A stretch of DNA of 64,000 nt from Paenisporosarcina sp050269735 (GTDB taxonomy: Bacteria; Bacillota; Bacilli; Bacillales_A; Planococcaceae): positions 310,001-374,000 of the forward strand of contig NZ_JBNNIX010000002.1 of the NCBI RefSeq assembly GCF_050269735.1, written 5' to 3'. The stretch's first letter is position 1. Each line of letters begins with the position of its first letter. Made by a program: the position numbers and the translations under genes. The notes under the pieces were generated by a model, which worked only from the letters and a program-made list of their open reading frames with translations, had not been told where the DNA came from and ran no database searches. Shown piece by piece: positions 24,009-33,772 of this stretch.

Positions 24009-24800
24009 TTAACTAGCCATATTTTCCAATCGAATTTTATCGGCAATCATTGCAATGAACTCCGAGTTTGTTGGTTTGCTCTTCAAATGATGCACTGTAT
24101 AACCGAAAGTTTTGGAGATAGATTCATAGTTTCCACGATTCCATGCCACTTCAATCGCGTGACGGATTGCACGTTCTACTCGGGAAGACGTTGTATTAAA
24201 TTTAATTGCAATCTCTGGGTAGAGGACTTTTGTAATCGATCCCAATAATTCGATATCTTCATAGACCATGTGAATAGCTTCACGTAAGTATGCATAACCC
24301 TTAATATGAGCCGGTACACCAATTTCTTTAATAACTGCCGTGATTGTTGTATCAATCATTTTTTGATTCGCTTTTGGCTGCGGTTGGCTTTGTAGAATGC
24401 TTGTGCGTGGTGCTGTTTCCGTTTTATGGCCAGCCACTTGAAGAATTTGATTAACCAAGCGATCAAATTCAAATGGTTTAAGCATAAAGTAGGAAGCGCC
24501 TAATTCCACAGCTTGTTTCATTACATCTTCTTGACCGAAAGCTGTCAGCATAATCACTTGCACTTTTGCAAGGTTTTCATTTGACTGCATCATTTCGAGT
24601 ACTGCCAAACCATCTAAGTGAGGCATGATAATATCAAGCAACAATACGTCTGGTAACTCATTTTCCATCATGCTAAGAATCACTTTTCCATTTGGAGCAG
24701 TTGTAATTACTTCGATTTGAGGGTGACTCGACAAATAGGACTCAAGAGTTTTCACTAATTCTTTGTTATCATCTGCGATTGCGACCTTTATTTTTTCCAA
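24009..24800 (-). CDS. spo0A: Sporulation master regulator Spo0A
   Basis: 263 residues from the TTG at 24800 (MEKIKVAIADDNKELV after GGGGGAAA); upstream frame extension is not used. The receiver domain has the acidic pocket D10/D11, phosphoacceptor D56 (LLLLDIIMP-type) and K at about 108 (MLKPFEF). The effector domain ends in the DNA-binding helix-turn-helix (FNTTSSRVERAIRHAIEVAWNRG). The C-terminus (KPTNSEFIAMIADKIRLE) is intact, so integration of the element did not truncate it. Confidence 0.97.
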   Translation of the reverse strand: MEKIKVAIADDNKELVKTLESYLSSHPQIEVITTAPNGKVILSMMENELPDVLLLDIIMPHLDGLAVLEMMQSNENLAKVQVIMLTAFGQEDVMKQAVELGASYFMLKPFEFDRLVNQILQVAGHKTETAPRTSILQSQPQPKANQKMIDTTITAVIKEIGVPAHIKGYAYLREAIHMVYEDIELLGSITKVLYPEIAIKFNTTSSRVERAIRHAIEVAWNRGNYESISKTFGYTVHHLKSKPTNSEFIAMIADKIRLENMAS

Positions 24801-24883
24801 TGGTATTTCCCCCTTAAAACGTCTCTTGCGAACATGGTTGTTTGTTACACGGCACATTCTACCAATTTTCACACTGCAAAGTT

Positions 24884-24992
24884 AATTCGACATTTACAAC
24901 GCAATCCCTTTAATGATTTAAAAAACGAGTAATAAGTTGGATGATTTAGACAATTTTCGTCTATTGTCAAGTTTTTCTAACAAAATGTCGAA
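24884..24992 (-). promoter_or_regulatory. spo0A sigma-H promoter and 0A boxes
   Basis: On the minus strand AGGGATT (24903-24909) and GAATT (24884-24888) with 14 bp spacing match a sigma-H promoter. A TGTCGAA box (24886-24892, minus) overlaps it and another (24986-24992, plus) lies upstream. A sigma-A-like TTGACA is present near 24966. This resembles the dual Pv/Ps control of spo0A in B. subtilis. Confidence 0.65.
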
Positions 24993-25022
24993 TAATCGTT
25001 ACATTCATCATAAACAATTACG

Positions 25023-25054
25023 CAAAAAAATACCACACTTTTTACAGTGTGGTA
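25023..25054 (-). terminator. Terminator of spoIVB
   Basis: Perfect 9-bp stem TACCACACT / AGTGTGGTA with a 5-nt loop, then a T run on the minus strand (TTTTTTTGCG). Confidence 0.9.
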
Positions 25055-25064
25055 AAAAATATTT

Positions 25065-26024
25065 TTAGGGACGTTTTTTCATCATTTCTCGGATTGGGAT
25101 GGCTGCTCCTTTAACAGGATTATCCACCACCATATGTGTGATGGCTCCAGCAAATTTTCCATCTTGTATAATTGGAGAACCACTCATCCCTTGGAGAATT
25201 CCGCCGGTCTTATTAATTAGTTCCTGATCCGTCACGATGAACTGAAATGTTGTTTCTTCCACTTTGATGATTTCGATATCATAAGCTTGAACGTCATTTC
25301 CATCGATTGCCGTAAACAATTCTGCACTACCCTTTTTTATATTTTTGGCAGTCAGCGTCGGAATTGCATCTCCTTGTTTCATATCTGATTCAAGCAATTC
25401 CCCAAAAACACCATAAACAGTGTTTTCTTTCACATTGCCTGCTTGGACATGAACAGCTGCCTGTTTGGCAATTTTGTATCCTGGATTACCAGGAGTGCTT
25501 TTGTGTATGCGGGCAATTTCAGATAAAAAAATCGTTCCACCCAAAAATGGTGGGGTTTCTGAGATTTGTTGATCCACTATTTGATGTCCAAGAGCTCCAT
25601 ATTCCTGGGTTTTTGGGTCAACGTAAGTGATGGTACCAATTCCTTCAGTGTGATCACGCATAAAAGGAAGCATACTTTCCAACTTATCTGTTGATACTAA
25701 TACAGATTTTCTTTTATTTTCACGAAGGATTTCGATGGATACTTGCACTTCATTTACATTTTTGCTTAATTTCTTCCAATCGGCAATCGAACCGATGGAT
25801 TTTTCATTTAGTGAAAGAACTTGGTCTCCACTTTTGAACCACCATTGATCATTGATTAAAACGTCATGAACAAATGTTGGTTTTTCTAATTTCAATTGCA
25901 CACCAATAGACTGACCCAGCGGAATTAAAGCATTGTCGTTCTTCTCAGCAAACGAATGAGCCGGTAACAAAAGCAAAAATCCCAAAAACATGGTTACAAT
26001 CCTTTTATTCGCAACACATCGCAT
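25065..26024 (-). CDS. spoIVB: SpoIVB signalling protease
   Basis: 319 residues, shorter than the roughly 425 of B. subtilis. An N-terminal signal/anchor span (TMFLGFLLLLPAHSFA) is followed by a PDZ-like region (GVQLKLEKPTFVHDVL, KSGDQVLSLNEKSI) and the S55 peptidase domain with the His of EYGALGHQI and the Ser of GMSGSPIIQDGK. It cleaves SpoIVFA to activate pro-sigma-K processing in the mother cell. Its place upstream of spo0A and downstream of recN is conserved. Confidence 0.95.
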   Translation of the reverse strand: MRCVANKRIVTMFLGFLLLLPAHSFAEKNDNALIPLGQSIGVQLKLEKPTFVHDVLINDQWWFKSGDQVLSLNEKSIGSIADWKKLSKNVNEVQVSIEILRENKRKSVLVSTDKLESMLPFMRDHTEGIGTITYVDPKTQEYGALGHQIVDQQISETPPFLGGTIFLSEIARIHKSTPGNPGYKIAKQAAVHVQAGNVKENTVYGVFGELLESDMKQGDAIPTLTAKNIKKGSAELFTAIDGNDVQAYDIEIIKVEETTFQFIVTDQELINKTGGILQGMSGSPIIQDGKFAGAITHMVVDNPVKGAAIPIREMMKKRP

Positions 26025-26094
26025 ATTTCACCTCCGTTTAACAGGATGTTCTTACTATGTGTCTGAACGGCATTGTTATGAACGGTAAATTTTC

Positions 26095-26128
26095 GAAAAA
26101 AAAAAGCACATGCTGTAGCAGCAGTGCT
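26095..26128 (-). terminator. Terminator of recN
   Basis: Minus strand: AAGCACTGCTG pairs with CAGCATGTGCTT around CTA (one mismatch), then nine or more T. Confidence 0.85.
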
Positions 26129-26136
26129 TGACGATT

Positions 26137-27831
26137 CTATACATGTGTTATTTTTTTTCGTTGCTCTGCAATCGATAATAATTCACTGGCATGTTCCAAA
26201 GTCAACGAAGTAATTTCAGCACCGGACATCATACGACTTAACTCTTGAACGCGGTCTTGTCCGGTCACTGCCGTCAACTTCGTCATCGTCCGTTTTCCCA
26301 TAACTTGTTTCTCAATTAATAATTGCTGATCGGCCATCGCCGCAACTTGAGGCAAATGCGTGATACACAATACTTGTGAAGAACGGGAAATGTTTGCTAT
26401 TTTTTCAGCAATTGCCTGAGCAACCCTGCCGCTTACACCCGTGTCCACTTCATCGAAAATGATAGAAGTGATTCCTTGGTGTTTTGAAAAAATTCCTTTT
26501 AGGGCAAGCATCATTCTCGATAACTCACCGCCAGAAGCAATTTTCGAAATCGGCTTTGCAGGTTCTCCAACATTTGTTGACATATAAAAAGATACATCAT
26601 CTTTTCCGTTTTTATCAAAAATGTTCGTAGATTTGAAAATCACTTCAAAAGTCGCTTTTTCCATAAATAATTCACGAAGCTGAACAACTATGGCTTCGCT
26701 CAGTTTTTTTGCTGCTTTTTTTCTGATTAGCGTTAATTCTTTAGATTCAACTTCCAAGTCTTTTTCCACTTGATCTAACGCTTTTTGACGTTGCTGAATG
26801 CGTTCATCTCTATTAACAAGAGCATCCAGTTCGTCACCGATTTTTTGTCGATATAAAAGAATTTCTTCTATAGAATCCCCATATTTTCTTTTTAATGATT
26901 GAATCGCAGCTAATCTTTCTTCAATGACATTCAACCGTTCTTCATCAAATTCCGATTCGTCCATCTCATTTTTCAATTGATAGGACAATTCCTGGAGTGA
27001 ATAGAAAGAATTTGACACGAGTTCTGCTTGCTCTTTATAGGATTCATCAAATGATGCAATGTCTTCAAGTTCACTCATTGCATTTCCGATCCAGTCTAAA
27101 CCTTTTGACTCTCCATTCAATGCTTCGTATGCAGCAGAAATACGCTCAAACGTTTTATGGTAATTCTGGAACTTCTTACGTTCCAATTGGAGTTCTTCGT
27201 CTTCATTTTCAATTAATTGCATGGCATCAATTTCATTGATCTGGTACTGATACAAATCAATTCTTTGGGCGATTTGCTGTTCATTGTCACTGACTGAAGC
27301 CAATTCTTTTTTCAACTTTATGTATCTTTGATAAAGACCATTGTAACTTTCTTTTGCTCGGTGTATTTTACTTCCTGCAAATTGATCTAGCAAGGAAATA
27401 TGTAAACGTTCATCCATCAATTCCTGGCTTTCGTGTTGTCCATGTATATCAATCAATGAGCCGCCAATTTCTCTTAAAATAGCAATGGTAACCAATTTTC
27501 CATTGATCCGGCAAACACTTTTTCCGTGATCGTTAATATCTCTTCGTAAAATAACAGAATCATCATCTGCTTCAATTCCGACATCCTGAAGTTTTTGAAA
27601 AACAGGATGCTGAGCATTTTGTATGAAAAATAATCCTTCAAGCTCTGCTTTTTTTGCTCCATGTCGAATAAATTCCTGCGAACCTCTTCCACCGGCCAGT
27701 AAGTGAACAGCGTCAATAATGATCGATTTTCCTGCTCCCGTTTCGCCGGTTAGAACCGTCAAACCTTCAGAAAAGCTCACCGATACTTCTTCAATTATGG
27801 CAAAGTTTTTTATTGATAATTCTTTTAGCAC
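26137..27831 (-). CDS. recN: DNA repair protein RecN
   Basis: 564 residues, an SMC-like ATPase recruited early to double-strand breaks. N-terminal Walker A GETGAGKSIIIDA (about 30), central coiled coils, the ASGGELSRMMLALKG signature (about 430) and Walker B SIIFDEVDTGVSG are present. It lies between argR and spoIVB as in B. subtilis. DNA-damage control is expected, but I saw no clear LexA site upstream. Confidence 0.97.
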   Translation of the reverse strand: MLKELSIKNFAIIEEVSVSFSEGLTVLTGETGAGKSIIIDAVHLLAGGRGSQEFIRHGAKKAELEGLFFIQNAQHPVFQKLQDVGIEADDDSVILRRDINDHGKSVCRINGKLVTIAILREIGGSLIDIHGQHESQELMDERLHISLLDQFAGSKIHRAKESYNGLYQRYIKLKKELASVSDNEQQIAQRIDLYQYQINEIDAMQLIENEDEELQLERKKFQNYHKTFERISAAYEALNGESKGLDWIGNAMSELEDIASFDESYKEQAELVSNSFYSLQELSYQLKNEMDESEFDEERLNVIEERLAAIQSLKRKYGDSIEEILLYRQKIGDELDALVNRDERIQQRQKALDQVEKDLEVESKELTLIRKKAAKKLSEAIVVQLRELFMEKATFEVIFKSTNIFDKNGKDDVSFYMSTNVGEPAKPISKIASGGELSRMMLALKGIFSKHQGITSIIFDEVDTGVSGRVAQAIAEKIANISRSSQVLCITHLPQVAAMADQQLLIEKQVMGKRTMTKLTAVTGQDRVQELSRMMSGAEITSLTLEHASELLSIAEQRKKITHV

Positions 27832-27847
27832 AATGAATCACCTCTTT

Positions 27848-28300
27848 TTAAAGCATTTCAAGTAATCTTGTTCGAATGATATCTCGCTCGTCGGTATCTT
27901 TGCAAATGATTAAACATGTGTCATCTCCACAAATAGTCCCAAGGATTTCTTTCCAGTCCAAGTGATCGATTAAAGAGCCAATTGCATGCGCATTCCCTGG
28001 CAAAGTTTTCATCACAAGAAAATGACTTGCGCCGTCTATACTTACAAAAGCATCTGTTAATGCACGATGTAATTTTTGCATGGGGTTAAATCGTTGGTCG
28101 GCTGGCAGGCTATATTTATATCGTCCGTCCTGTAAAGGAACTTTGACTAAGTGGAGTTCCTTAATGTCCCTGGAAACTGTAGCTTGCGTTACATTGTATC
28201 CGGCATTTTTCAGAATCTCTACTAAATCATCTTGTGTTTCAATTTCGTGATTCGAGATAATGTCTCGAATCCGTATATGGCGTTGCCCCTTGTTCATCAT
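27848..28300 (-). CDS. argR: Arginine repressor ArgR/AhrC
   Basis: 150 residues, with a winged helix-turn-helix N-terminal domain (residues 1-70: DDLVEILKNAGYNVTQATVSRDIKEL) and a hexamer-forming C-terminal domain that binds arginine (GNAHAIGSLIDHLDWKEILGTICGDDTCLI, with the acidic GDD). It controls arginine biosynthesis and catabolism. Two adjacent Met codons could start it; AGGAG lies upstream. A 20-bp AT-rich palindrome in front fits an ARG box. Confidence 0.95.
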   Translation of the reverse strand: MMNKGQRHIRIRDIISNHEIETQDDLVEILKNAGYNVTQATVSRDIKELHLVKVPLQDGRYKYSLPADQRFNPMQKLHRALTDAFVSIDGASHFLVMKTLPGNAHAIGSLIDHLDWKEILGTICGDDTCLIICKDTDERDIIRTRLLEML

Positions 28301-28318
28301 TGGTCACTCCTAAAAATG

Positions 28319-28338
28319 AATAATTATGCTTAATTATT
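28319..28338. promoter_or_regulatory. ARG-box-like palindrome upstream of argR
   Basis: Perfect inverted repeat AATAATTA-tgct-TAATTATT, about 20 bp before argR. ARG boxes are AT-rich 18-20 bp palindromes of this kind, so autoregulation is plausible. Confidence 0.45.
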
Positions 28339-28371
28339 AATATCGTACCATTTACTGGTCTTGCGTACAAG

Positions 28372-28400
28372 AAAAACACGGCCTACAAAGTAGGCCGTGT
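28372..28400 (-). terminator. Terminator of tlyA
   Basis: Perfect 11-bp stem ACACGGCCTAC / GTAGGCCGTGT with a 3-nt loop, then TTTTTC on the minus strand. Confidence 0.9.
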
Positions 28401-29218
28401 CATGATAGTTGTGAATGTGCTTCACGTACAATTTCTTTTAATTGTTCTTCTGTAAAGGTTGTTTCATTTTCCTCAGTTGCCACTAAGTGAAACAGAAATT
28501 CAATGTTCCCTTCCCCACCTGTAATCGGTGAGAAAGAAGCATTTTTTAGTGTGAAGCCGGTTTGTTGTGCAAAGCTCGCGATTGTTTGAAGTACGTTTAC
28601 ATGCACTTTCGAATCACGAACCACACCTTTTTTCCCGACATTTGCTTTTCCTGCTTCAAATTGAGGTTTTACCAGTGCAATGACATCACTGCCAGGCACC
28701 AACAAAGTTTTTAGAACAGGCAGAATCAGCTTCAATGAAATAAATGAAACATCGATCGTTGCAAATTCCGGCATACCTTCTGCCAAGTCAGCTGCTGTTA
28801 CATAGCGGAAATTGGTACGCTCCATAACCGTTACACGTTCATCTTGACGGATTTTCCAAGCAAGCTGATTGTAACCTACATCCAGCGCATAACAGTGACG
28901 TGCTCCGTTTTGTAAGGCACAGTCTGTGAATCCGCCAGTGGAAGCTCCTATATCAAGCATTAACTTATCTTTTACATCCACTTGAAAAAATTCAAGTGCC
29001 TTTTCAAGCTTCAAGCCGCCTCTGCTTACATAACGCAGTTCATTGCCCTTCACTTGCAAAGGAGCATCCATAGCGATTTTTTCGCCTGGTTTTTCTAATC
29101 GAAGTTCATTCGTATAAACAGTTCCGGCCATAATAGCACGTTTTGCTTTTTCTCTTGTTTCACAAAGTCCACGTTCCACTAAAAGGACATCGACTCTTTC
29201 TTTTGGGGTTTTTATCAT
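28400..29218 (-). CDS. tlyA: TlyA family rRNA 2'-O-methyltransferase (YqxC)
   Basis: 272 residues. An S4 RNA-binding domain (residues 1-65: RVDVLLVERGLCETREKAKRAIMAG) precedes an FtsJ-like methyltransferase with SAM motif LDIGASTGGFTDCALQNGA. TlyA-type enzymes methylate rRNA. Its position in the dxs-tlyA-argR-recN block matches B. subtilis yqxC. Start overlaps the dxs stop region by four bases. Confidence 0.93.
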   Translation of the reverse strand: MIKTPKERVDVLLVERGLCETREKAKRAIMAGTVYTNELRLEKPGEKIAMDAPLQVKGNELRYVSRGGLKLEKALEFFQVDVKDKLMLDIGASTGGFTDCALQNGARHCYALDVGYNQLAWKIRQDERVTVMERTNFRYVTAADLAEGMPEFATIDVSFISLKLILPVLKTLLVPGSDVIALVKPQFEAGKANVGKKGVVRDSKVHVNVLQTIASFAQQTGFTLKNASFSPITGGEGNIEFLFHLVATEENETTFTEEQLKEIVREAHSQLS

Positions 29219-31119
29219 AATACGTGAGTACCAGCCTTACCGATCTTATTCATTTTATTTTGTATACGCGTGACTAATTCATCCGCATTTAAATGTATTT
29301 CGTTCAACAATTCATCGACGTTTCCGTGCTCAATAAATTGGTCCGGAATTCCCATACGACTGACGGAAACGCCCGTATACTCATGATCCTGTATGAATTC
29401 CAAAATACTGCTGCCAAAACCACCTTGTAGTATCGCTTCTTCGACTGTAAATAGTGGAAGATTGCGCTCAACTAAATCATGAAGCATTCTTTCATCAAGT
29501 GGTTTTATGAACCTTGCATTAATTACTTCCACTTGAATACCTTCACGAGAAAGTCGTGTTGCCGCTTCCATTGCCATCGGAATCGTTGTACCGAATGTTA
29601 AAATCGCCGCATCCGACCCTTTTCGTAAAACTTCCCACGAACCGATTGGTATCGCTTGTAATTCGGCATCCATCGGAACTCCGAGACCATTTCCTCTTGG
29701 GTAGCGTAAAGCGATTGGGCCATCATTGTAATCAATGGCGGTTTTCACCATATGCTGGCCTTCATTTTCATCTTTAGGCATCATAATTACCATGTTTGGC
29801 AAGTGTCGTAAAAACGATATATCGAAGACGCCTTGATGCGTTTCACCGTCTGCGCCGACTAAACCTGAACGGTCAATTCCGATAAAGACATTTAAATTTT
29901 GTCGACATATATCGTGTAAAACTTGGTCATATGCACGTTGAAGGAAAGTTGAATAAATCGCTAAAAACGGTTTCATCTCCTGAGTAGCAAGACCTGCAGC
30001 CATTGTAGTTGCATGTTGCTCCGCAATTCCAACGTCATAGAAGCGCTCAGGGAATTCAGAAGCAAAGCCTTCCAATTTCGAACCTACTGGCATTGCAGGT
30101 GTAATCGCGACAATTCGCTCATCTTCACGAGCAAGTTTACGCACGGTTTCAGCTACCAATCCACTCCAAGATGGAGCCGTTGTCGATGACTTTACAAATG
30201 CACCAGTTTCCATTTTATAAGGACCTGTACCGTGCCAAGTTCCGATTTTGTCTTCTTCAGCAGGACGGTACCCTTTGCCTTTTTTCGTAATGACATGAAC
30301 CAATACTGGTCCCTTCATTTTTTTTGCATATAATAAATTCTCTTGCAAATCTTCGTAATTATGTCCGTCAATAGGACCTAAATACGTAAATCCAAGTTCT
30401 TCGAAAAACACACCAGAAACTAGTAAATATTTTAAACTGTCTTTTACTCGTTCAGCCGTAGCTGCGAGTTTCCCGCCTACTGCAGGAATCTTTTTCAGCA
30501 AGTACTCTAATTCATCTTTTGCCTTGTTGTATTTTCCGGCTGTACGAAGTTTTCCTAGTACGGTATGAAGTGCGCCAACGTTAGGTGCGATTGACATTTC
30601 ATTATCATTCAAGATAACAATCATATCCGTTTTTTCATGACCGATATGATTTAATGCTTCCAATGCCATTCCGCCGGTCAAGGCGCCATCACCGATAATC
30701 GGGATAATATGATTTTTATCTTTTTTGATATCCCTTGCAGCCGCCATACCCATCGCTGCCGACAAGGACGTAGAGCTGTGACCTGTTTCCCAAACATCAT
30801 GTTCACTTTCAATGCGTTTTGGAAAACCACACAATCCTTTAAATTGGCGAAGTGTATCAAATTGATTAGCCCGACCAGTTAAAATTTTGTGGACATACGC
30901 TTGATGTCCCACATCCCATATAAATTTATCATCTGGACTATTAAAAATTCGGTGAAGAGATACAGTCAGTTCGACGACACCCAAATTTGGACCGATGTGT
31001 CCACCAGTAATCGATAATTTTTCAATTAGAAACGAACGTATATCTTCACTTAACGTCAATAGTTCTTCTTGAGATAAATCTTTTATAAAGGATGGACTTG
31101 TAATTGTATTTAAATCCAT
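29215..31119 (-). CDS. dxs: 1-deoxy-D-xylulose-5-phosphate synthase
   Basis: 634 residues from the ATG at 31119 (MDLNTITSPSFIKDLSQEEL), preferred over upstream ATG/GTG codons because of family alignment and AAAGGTG spacing. It condenses pyruvate and glyceraldehyde 3-phosphate, the first step of the MEP isoprenoid pathway. Thiamine-diphosphate motif IGDGALTGGMALEALNHIG and the transketolase C-terminal halves are present. It is followed by tlyA and preceded by ispA in one cluster. Confidence 0.97.
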   Translation of the reverse strand: MDLNTITSPSFIKDLSQEELLTLSEDIRSFLIEKLSITGGHIGPNLGVVELTVSLHRIFNSPDDKFIWDVGHQAYVHKILTGRANQFDTLRQFKGLCGFPKRIESEHDVWETGHSSTSLSAAMGMAAARDIKKDKNHIIPIIGDGALTGGMALEALNHIGHEKTDMIVILNDNEMSIAPNVGALHTVLGKLRTAGKYNKAKDELEYLLKKIPAVGGKLAATAERVKDSLKYLLVSGVFFEELGFTYLGPIDGHNYEDLQENLLYAKKMKGPVLVHVITKKGKGYRPAEEDKIGTWHGTGPYKMETGAFVKSSTTAPSWSGLVAETVRKLAREDERIVAITPAMPVGSKLEGFASEFPERFYDVGIAEQHATTMAAGLATQEMKPFLAIYSTFLQRAYDQVLHDICRQNLNVFIGIDRSGLVGADGETHQGVFDISFLRHLPNMVIMMPKDENEGQHMVKTAIDYNDGPIALRYPRGNGLGVPMDAELQAIPIGSWEVLRKGSDAAILTFGTTIPMAMEAATRLSREGIQVEVINARFIKPLDERMLHDLVERNLPLFTVEEAILQGGFGSSILEFIQDHEYTGVSVSRMGIPDQFIEHGNVDELLNEIHLNADELVTRIQNKMNKIGKAGTHVL

Positions 31120-31206
31120 CGACATCACACACCTTTACACAATACTTGCGATTATTATCTTTCATTATATCAATGTCAACTGAATGTACAAACATTTACC
31201 TGATAA

Positions 31207-32088
31207 CTATTTGCTGCGATTAACGATAAAAGCAGCTAATTCATCCAATAGACCAGGTTCACTAGAAATAAGGCGAAGTGATTCGATGGCTTGGTTATAA
31301 TGCCAATCGCGTTTCATTTTTGCTCCATCGAGAGTCAATAATGCTGGGTACGTATTTTTTTCACTTGCAACGTCTTTTCCAGCCGTTTTCCCTAGCGACT
31401 CCGTTGTGCCTTCAATATCCAAAATGTCATCCTGAATTTGAAAGGCCAGTCCAATATGAAAACCGAAATCTTGCAATGCCTTTTTTGCATGAGCATCAGC
31501 AGAAGCTAAAATTGCCCCCGCTACAATACTAAATGACAATAGTGCACCCGTTTTGTTGATATGTATGGTTTCCAATTCATCTACTGAAATGGTTTTTCTT
31601 TCACTTTCGATATCCAAAACTTGTCCGCCAACCATTCCTTCAGCTCCTGCTGCCTCGCTCATTAGCTGAATCAATTCCAGTTTATTTTCGGGTGATACGG
31701 TTTTCAGGCGTGAAAGAACCCCGAAACTGTAAGTTAATAATCCGTCTCCAGCTAATATAGCCATTGCATCGCCATAAACTTTATGATTGGTCAATTTCCC
31801 TCGACGGTAATCATCATTATCCATGCTTGGTAAGTCGTCATGAATGAGAGAATAGGTATGGATCATTTCTATTGCCGCTCCAACAGTTGCGGCTTCAGAA
31901 TGTTGCACCTTGAAAAAATCCAGGACAGCTAGTAAGAATAACGGTCTTACTCTTTTGCCACCTGCAGCCAAAGAATAATTCATTGCCTCTTTTAAAATAC
32001 TAGGTGCATTAATTGACTGGATTTGCTCAGTCAATTGTTGATCGATTAAAGGAACATGCATTTCGGTAAAAGTTTGAAGACAAGTCAT
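31207..32088 (-). CDS. ispA: Farnesyl diphosphate synthase
   Basis: 293 residues, an E-type prenyl transferase. First aspartate-rich motif LIHDDLPSMDND (about 90) and second QIQDDILD (about 230) bind the Mg-diphosphate substrates. It makes farnesyl diphosphate for quinones and cell-wall lipid carriers. ATG overlaps the xseB stop (ATGA), so it is coupled to exonuclease VII subunits and precedes dxs. Confidence 0.96.
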   Translation of the reverse strand: MTCLQTFTEMHVPLIDQQLTEQIQSINAPSILKEAMNYSLAAGGKRVRPLFLLAVLDFFKVQHSEAATVGAAIEMIHTYSLIHDDLPSMDNDDYRRGKLTNHKVYGDAMAILAGDGLLTYSFGVLSRLKTVSPENKLELIQLMSEAAGAEGMVGGQVLDIESERKTISVDELETIHINKTGALLSFSIVAGAILASADAHAKKALQDFGFHIGLAFQIQDDILDIEGTTESLGKTAGKDVASEKNTYPALLTLDGAKMKRDWHYNQAIESLRLISSEPGLLDELAAFIVNRSK

Positions 32089-32327
32089 CGGGATGCGTCC
32101 TCATTTTCAATAGCATCAAAAGGAACTTTTTCACCGCTATCATCCATAATTGAAATCAATTGTTTTTCTGCATTATGAAGCTTCTCGTGGCAGACCGTTG
32201 ACAATTCCATCCCTTTTTTATAAAGAGAAATGGCATCCTCAAGAGGGACATCGCCTTGCTCCAACTGACGCACGATTTCTTCTAATTGTTCAATGGCTTG
32301 GTCAAAAGATACAGTGTTTTTTGTCAT
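32085..32327 (-). CDS. xseB: Exonuclease VII small subunit
   Basis: 80 residues with the conserved pattern SFDQAIEQLEEIVRQLEQGDVPLEDAI. It forms a helical hairpin that binds XseA. Overlaps both neighbours (xseA stop and ispA start). Confidence 0.95.
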   Translation of the reverse strand: MTKNTVSFDQAIEQLEEIVRQLEQGDVPLEDAISLYKKGMELSTVCHEKLHNAEKQLISIMDDSGEKVPFDAIENEDASR

Positions 32328-33682
32328 GATGATTCTCCTTTAGACTGTTTGGTAATAGAGTCTATAGATGCAATTACGACTCCATCTTGTAATTTGATAT
32401 GCAGTGGCTGAGTTGGATTGATTTCTTCAATTGATTTGACAACCTGGTCATTTTGATATGTTAAACTGTAGCCTCGATCCATTATTTTCAAGGGATTCAA
32501 AGCTTCCAGCAACTGAATCATGTTGCTGAACGATCGGCCTTTAGCCTGCACATTTTTTTGAGCAGCCAACCGCAGTCGTTGTTCATAATTGATTACATTT
32601 TTTTGATGTTGTAAAACCATTTTCTGCGGATTTTGCAACGTCAGACGCATGGTTTGCTGTGCAATCTGTTGTTGTTTTTGTTGTAATATTGTCCGTCCAT
32701 TTTTCTCCAACTGTTCATTGGCTCGCGTTAGCCTCTCAACAAATGGTCGATACAATCTTTCTGGGTAAGCAAGTGGATATGCAGATACGACCCGATTTAA
32801 CCTTTTTCGCTCCTGCGATAAGATGGCTGTGACAATTGAAACCATTTGTGACTTTCTATTGGAAACTCGTTCAAGCAAATCCAGTTGATTTGGTACAGCA
32901 AGTTCTGCTGCAGCAGTGGGAGTCGGCGCACGCAGATCAGAAACAAAGTCAGCAATCGTTGTATCCGTCTCATGACCTACCGCACTGATGATCGGAATGG
33001 TACTGTTCGCGATTTCCCTTGCAACAACCTCTTCGTTGAAAGCCCATAGATCTTCAATCGAACCGCCACCCCGCCCGACGATACAAACATCCAAATCAGG
33101 ATAACTATGAGCACGTTTTAATGCTTTGACGATACTCGGTGCCGCTCCTGCGCCTTGAACAAGAGCAGGAAAAATAATAACTTCCGCTAACGGATAACGT
33201 CGGCTTAACGTCGTAACGATATCGCGGATAGCAGCTCCTGTGGAAGCTGTAATGACCCCGATTTTTTGAGGATATTTAGGAATCTGTTTTTTTCTCGAAG
33301 GATGGAAAAGCCCTTCTTTTGCCAGTTTTTCTTTCAGTTGTTCAAATGCCACAAACAATTCACCTATTCCATCTGGTTGCATTACTTGAGCATAAAACTG
33401 ATATTGGCCTGAGCCTTCATAAACATTTACATCGCCTTGCAAAAGAACATTCATTCCGCTTTCTGGTTTGAATTTCAAACTTCTTGCCTGAGCCGCAAAC
33501 ATGACAGCAGGCATCCTTGTTTGATCGTCTTTAATGGTGAAATAAATGTGTCCACTCGTATGTATTTTGACATTGGATAGTTCACCTTTGACGTAAACGT
33601 TACGCAAATGGGGATCCGCATCAAATTTTCTTTTTATGTATTTGGTCAGTGCTTTCACTGTTAAATATGAAGTTGCAGTCAC
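32324..33682 (-). CDS. xseA: Exonuclease VII large subunit
   Basis: 452 residues. An N-terminal OB-fold (LSNVKIHTSGHIYFTIKD) is followed by the catalytic domain (GRGGGSIEDLWAFNEE, ISAVGHETDTTIADFVSDLRAPTPTAAAE) and a long coiled coil. It degrades single-stranded DNA from both ends with XseB. Confidence 0.97.
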   Translation of the reverse strand: MTATSYLTVKALTKYIKRKFDADPHLRNVYVKGELSNVKIHTSGHIYFTIKDDQTRMPAVMFAAQARSLKFKPESGMNVLLQGDVNVYEGSGQYQFYAQVMQPDGIGELFVAFEQLKEKLAKEGLFHPSRKKQIPKYPQKIGVITASTGAAIRDIVTTLSRRYPLAEVIIFPALVQGAGAAPSIVKALKRAHSYPDLDVCIVGRGGGSIEDLWAFNEEVVAREIANSTIPIISAVGHETDTTIADFVSDLRAPTPTAAAELAVPNQLDLLERVSNRKSQMVSIVTAILSQERKRLNRVVSAYPLAYPERLYRPFVERLTRANEQLEKNGRTILQQKQQQIAQQTMRLTLQNPQKMVLQHQKNVINYEQRLRLAAQKNVQAKGRSFSNMIQLLEALNPLKIMDRGYSLTYQNDQVVKSIEEINPTQPLHIKLQDGVVIASIDSITKQSKGESS

Positions 33683-33711
33683 GTGTATTCGAACTCCTCA
33701 CGAAGAAGAAA

Positions 33712-33746
33712 TAGAAAAGCTGTCTTTCTATAAGAAAAACAGCTTC
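33712..33746 (-). terminator. Terminator of folD
   Basis: Minus strand: AAGCTGT-tTTTCT-tat-AGAAA-gACAGCTT, then TTCTATTT; about 25 bp after the folD stop. Confidence 0.75.
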
Positions 33747-33772
33747 TTCCCTTTATTTTACCTGTTTTAACT